From Emiliania huxleyi CCMP1516 (lineage: Eukaryota > Haptophyta > Isochrysidales > Noelaerhabdaceae), in the NCBI RefSeq assembly GCF_000372725.1, contig NW_005200170.1:611389-675388 (forward strand): a stretch of DNA of 64,000 bases. Direction: 5' to 3'. Positions 60,191 through 64,000 of this stretch are shown here, piece after piece (positions within the stretch are counted from its first letter, which is position 1; each line of letters begins with the position of its first letter). The position numbers and the translations under genes are program-made. Under the pieces are notes generated by a model that was given only the letters and a program-made list of their open reading frames with translations, ran no database searches and was not told the origin of the DNA.

Positions 60191-60379
60191 ATCTGCGAGC
60201 GGAGAGCAACGAGCTGGCAACGAGTGGGTGGCGCGCTTCTCGGTCGCTTGGCAGGACACACGGCTTTTCTTTTTTAGAGGCTCAATCTCGCTGGGAGGCA
60301 AAAGAAAGTTTTGGACTTATGTTCACACCGAGCAGTTGTAAGCCACAGCAGCGGCAGCGAAGGCAGCGGTGGTGTGTCT
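60191..60379. promoter_or_regulatory. bidirectional promoter region, ODC / PTPS-like
   Basis: The two genes diverge with under 200 bases between proposed starts. The interval contains short AT-rich patches (CTTTTCTTTTTTAGAGG, AAAAGAAAGTTTTGG). An ATG at 60320 followed by AGTTGTAAGC could be a first mini-exon of the PTPS-like gene. Confidence 0.4.
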
Positions 60380-61147
<768 letters not shown>

Positions 61148-61452
61148 CACGGCCATGCGAGAAAAGTCCGAGGTCTTTTATTTATTCCTTTCCCATGCCA
61201 GGAGCGAGGAGGAAGTGCCGTGCCAAAATTGCGTGACCGCGAGCCGTCACGGCCGCGGTGCACACTGTCAACACACACACATGCACCCCGCACTCTCTTT
61301 AAGGGACCCCTGCGCGCAAAAGGAATTAAGTATTATTAACGTCTCCCCTAAGCGCAAAAGAAGAAACAGGCTTCCGTTTACTTCGTACACGCCGAAGCGG
61401 CGCAGGTTGTTCTCGCGCGGACCGAGCAGTCCGAGTAGCGACGCATTCAGCC
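61148..61452. other. intergenic region
   Basis: About 300 bases between the PTPS-like stop and the C2-like start. Moderately AT-rich with a short AAAAGAAG tract; nothing else recognised. Confidence 0.45.
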
Positions 61453-62183
61453 ATGGTGTACGTCTGCCTATTGTACGCCGGCAAGTTCCTGCAGAAGCAG
61501 CAGCCCTACGCGGCGATGACAAGCGAGTCACGCCCCCTTGAATCCCCCTCCATACCAAAACAGCCCACGCGAGCTCCCAAAATTCTGAGCACCGGATGGC
61601 CCCGTCCCGTTGCGCAGTACCGATGTTGTACGGCTCAGACAAGGGGTGGTGCATGGTGGCTGGCCACCAGGCGGCCGAGTGCCCCGTGAATCCCACTTAC
61701 GACGGCTGGTGGTGGCCAAAAGAGAGCGTCCATCTCGACGAGACTCGTTGGTGCTCAAAGGAGAACGTTGTCGAATGGGACCGGAGCGGTGAGCGATACG
61801 GCGACCCGCCACAGGCCAAGTGGGGCACCAAAAAGTTCCAGGGCACGTGCTGCTACTACCCGCCCATCGAGGAGGTTTACGACGCGAGGTACGTCAAGAT
61901 CCAGATCTGGGACGAGGACACGTTTACCAACAATGACATGCTGGGCGAGTTCAATGTGGACCTGAAGGAGGCGGCGGAGAGCGGGAAAGGATTTGGGGTG
62001 TGGAACTACGACTTCGACGTGCAGGAGCTGAAGAAAAACGGCCAGGCGGAGAACAACGTCTTCAAGGCCAAGGTGCGAGTCCAGTGGGAGCGGCCGCATG
62101 ACAATGCCATCGCGACCACGTACGACCTCTCACCAGGTTTGCTGTCTCGCTACCATCGCCTCCAACATAACGCCGTTCAATAA
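61453..62183 (+). CDS. C2-domain-like protein
   Basis: Exons 61453-61522 and 61618-62183, 211 residues. The start MVYVCLLYAGKFLQKQ is short; the second exon contains LYGSDKGWCMVAGHQ, a Trp-rich loop (YDGWWWPKE), YVKIQIWDEDTFTNNDMLGE and WNYDFDVQEL, ending KVRVQWERP. VKIQIWDED..TNNDMLGE is the calcium-binding loop 3 region typical of C2 domains (ferlin or copine type), which bind membranes in a calcium-dependent way. The intron has donor ACAA|GCGAGT and acceptor GCGCAG. Only one C2 is present, the residues before it are unassigned, and it could be a truncated relative of a larger multi-C2 protein. Confidence 0.65.
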
Positions 62184-62320
62184 CGCATCATATCACCACG
62201 TCTCTCTCAGCACCGCCTCCGCAGTTGCTTCGCCGGGGGCCAGCTCGAGCTCAAGCTCCGCACCGCTGACGCGTCCTAGCCCGCCCCAGGCAAGTGGCAC
62301 CCCGCCCACAGTCCTACGAC

Positions 62321-62605
62321 TTCTAGGATTGCGAGCGGGTCCCCTCGCAATCGGTGCGATATCTGTTGGTTGTGAGGAGACCCTCCCGGTGCGCTCACTC
62401 ACAAGCGCTCGCGGCTGGAGCGATTGGGAGTGCCCTCTGTGCGGCTAGCAATCCTTGGATCTTGGGTACGATTGTGAGCGCCGCCGCTCATAGTCCTACA
62501 AGATGTAGGATTGCGAGCGCTACTGCTCGCAATCGGAGGCATGTTGCTCGGATTGTGAGCAGTGCTGCTCGCAATCCTAGACTTTGCTCGGATTGCGAGC
62601 GCGCT
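62321..62605. repeat. cluster of GATTGCGAGC...GCTCGCAATC hairpins
   Basis: At least three good imperfect palindromes (about 62330, 62510, 62552) of the form GATTG(C/T)GAGC - short loop - (G)CTCGCAATC, plus half-sites at 62471 and 62588, and two short CCTAC...GTAGG palindromes near 62312 and 62494. Confidence 0.75.
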
Positions 62606-62860
62606 GGTAGTAGTCAGGCGTCACCAGTCACCGGGCACCAACGCCGCGCGCCCAGCGCCACCACCACGAGGCACCGAGGCAGCGCTCGGCGAGCCACCAA
62701 TGAGCGAAGCACTCATGTCGACATGAAAAAGAATTCCGCATCGCATGGAAACACGTAGTGACGCTTACGTGTTGTAACAAACGAAGAGTGATTTAGAAAA
62801 TCATTTTCTTCCGAGCGTGACAGCCTAATCCGCGCGGAGCCCCAGGAGCGTGTAGCGAGC

Positions 62861-62905
62861 CGCTGTTGAGCAAAGCCGCTGTTGAGCAAAGCCGCTGTTG
62901 AGCAC
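62861..62905 (+). repeat. 21-bp tandem repeat
   Basis: GCCGCTGTTGAGCAAA repeated three times, the last copy diverging. Confidence 0.9.
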
Positions 62906-62954
62906 ATTGCTGCCGCCACCTCTGTGGAGGCCGACGCCCAAGGAGTAGTACGTG

Positions 62955-64000
62955 ATGCCGAAGAGCGGCGCTACCGCAACCTCCATTCGCGCTCGAGCTC
63001 TTGCGTGGGGCAAGCCTCGGGGAGCGAGAGCGGCTGAACTCTCCGTCGCAGAGGAAGAGGATGGTCCCCAGGACGACAGAGCAGGTGGTCCAGCTGCAAT
63101 TCGCCACCCGCCACACGAGACGGAGCTGCGCAACCTCAGGGACGAGAATCAGTCGCTCAAGGACGAGAACCAGTCGCTCAAGGACGAGAACCAGTCGCTC
63201 AAGAACCACTCGCTCAAGCAGGACGAGATCCAGTCGCTCCAGGACGACCTCGATGCGGGGGCGGCTTCGATCGCGCCGGCGTTCACGGCGCCGACGGGGG
63301 CGGCGGCCTCGTTTGCGGAGGCGACGGTGGCCGTGCGTGCGCCCCCGCCGCCCCCACCGCCCCCGCCGCTGTCGCTGCCGTGCCCGCCCCTTACGGGCAG
63401 CGGTGGGACCGACATCGACAAGCAGCACGAGACCCAGTCGCTCAAGGACGAGATCAAATCACTCAAGGACCAGCTCAACAGCGTCAGCACGCCGAGCGCC
63501 ACCGCCACTTCGCGCGACGGCAAGGCCGACGCATTCCCCGCACCGCGCCGCCTTCGCCACCGCCACCGTCCCCGCCCACACACCGCCGCCGCATCCGCCG
63601 CCGCCTCCCTCTCCTCCGCCGCCGCGTCCGCGTCTGCCTCCCTCTTCTCCGCCGCCGCGCCACCCTCCCCGCCGCCTTAACCCCTCCCTCTCTCCGCTCC
63701 TCCCAGGTCGACGCACAGCCCGCTGCAGAGTGGGGCGTCGCTGGCTGGGTGGACTCCCTCGCCCTCGCTGAGGTGGTGGCCAAGGCGCTGAAGGAGCCTG
63801 CCGGAACCACCGACCCGTTCACGTACGTGCTCAGCCTCTCGCTCGCCGACCTCAAGGAGAAGCTCGAGGCGGTAAAGCTGAGTGAGGCGATCGCCGAGAC
63901 CCTCTGGTCCGCCATTGAGAAGCTGCGCGGCCAGAGCGCCGCGACCGGGGCGGCGCTGAACGCCAAGTTCGCCGCGGAGGGCGACGCGTTCAAGGGCGAG
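62955..64000 (+). CDS. coiled-coil protein of unknown function, 3' end outside window
   Basis: Exon 1 (62955-63524) includes a 21-base-encoded heptad repeat (DENQSLK three times, then DEIQSL), a classic leucine-register coiled coil, a Pro-run and a second coil (ETQSLKDEIKSLKDQL). The intron 63525-63706 begins AAG|GCCGACGCA and ends CCCAG|GTCGACGCA. Exon 2 (63707 onward) gives EWGVAGWVDSLALAEVVAKA, LSLADLKEKLEAVKLSEAI and LWSAIEKLRG, reminiscent of a SAM-like helical domain but not certain. The start could be upstream; the gene runs off the right edge. Confidence 0.55.

Larger units (their letters stand above)
62184..62954. other. intergenic region with hairpin cluster and 21-bp repeat
   Basis: Holds the hairpin cluster 62321-62605 and the tandem repeat 62861-62905. 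The rest is mixed sequence with short frames only. Confidence 0.6.

Noticed and set aside
57497-60301. Three overlapping 750-930 codon minus-strand reading frames
   Set aside because: They are the 34-base intronic array read in three frames; only the first about 150 codons (ODC exon 1) and short ends are real.

Overview
The window looks like nuclear DNA of a GC-rich unicellular alga, most likely a haptophyte of the Emiliania/Isochrysidales type. The evidence is strong C/G bias at third codon positions, Ser-Pro and Ala-rich low complexity, plastid-type leader peptides, secreted calcium-binding and polysaccharide-active proteins, and many short introns filled with tandem repeats. Most of those introns begin with GC instead of GT. 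The organism is inferred from style; no ribosomal or organelle marker is present. The sequence is draft assembly: there is a run of N at 19576-19675, poor-quality homopolymer sequence at the left end and beside the gap, and a cloning-polylinker-like string near 20254.

Layout, left to right. 0.5-2.4 kb: ankyrin-coiled coil-RING protein (-). 3.9-4.7 kb: glycolipid-transfer-like protein (+). 4.7-6.2 kb: a dispersed repeat and a 1.27 kb element with long imperfect terminal inverted repeats. 6.2-9.3 kb: pentatricopeptide-repeat protein (+). 10.1-11.8 kb: secreted LPMO-like protein with a CBM1-like module (-). 12.5-14.2 kb: TauD-like dioxygenase (+), convergent with a glutaredoxin (-, 14.6-15.1 kb). 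15.3-16.3 kb: Fringe-like glycosyltransferase (-). 17.4-17.7 kb: complex I subunit NDUFA8 (+). 18.5-21.0 kb: guanylate kinase (-), with an inverted copy of the dioxygenase/glutaredoxin 3' ends and the gap inside it. 21.3-23.6 kb: Cys-rich secreted protein and a TPR protein (+). 24.4-26.5 kb: surface protein with thrombospondin-type-3-like calcium repeats (-). 27.5-29.4 kb: two unknown proteins (-). 31-36 kb: two intron-rich genes (-), the second ending in a PDZ domain. 36.3-37.5 kb: a second TIR element. 39.1-41.0 kb: ankyrin protein (+). 41-45 kb: repeats, a hairpin, promoter-like modules and one unknown gene. 45.2-48.2 kb: a small host gene abutting a 3' LINE fragment. 48.9-53.2 kb: ankyrin-kinase protein (+). 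54.3-60.2 kb: ornithine decarboxylase (-, 11 exons), divergent from a PTPS-like gene (+). 61.4-62.2 kb: C2-like protein (+). 63-64 kb: coiled-coil protein (+), cut by the window end.

The genes form no operon or pathway; this is a normal mixed eukaryotic locus. The unusual feature is intron architecture. Of about 34 splice junctions that could be rebuilt by reading frame, about 25 have GC donors, and many introns are bounded by direct repeats of exon sequence, as expected for introns created by insertion or tandem duplication at an (A/C)G|GC site. Several introns also contain decoy copies of the neighbouring exon edge and share CGAGATC-type or GACACTTCC-type tandem repeats, even between unrelated genes. 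Secondary themes are three ankyrin proteins with different effectors (RING, none, kinase), a dispersed promoter-like module, and three candidate non-autonomous inverted-repeat elements.
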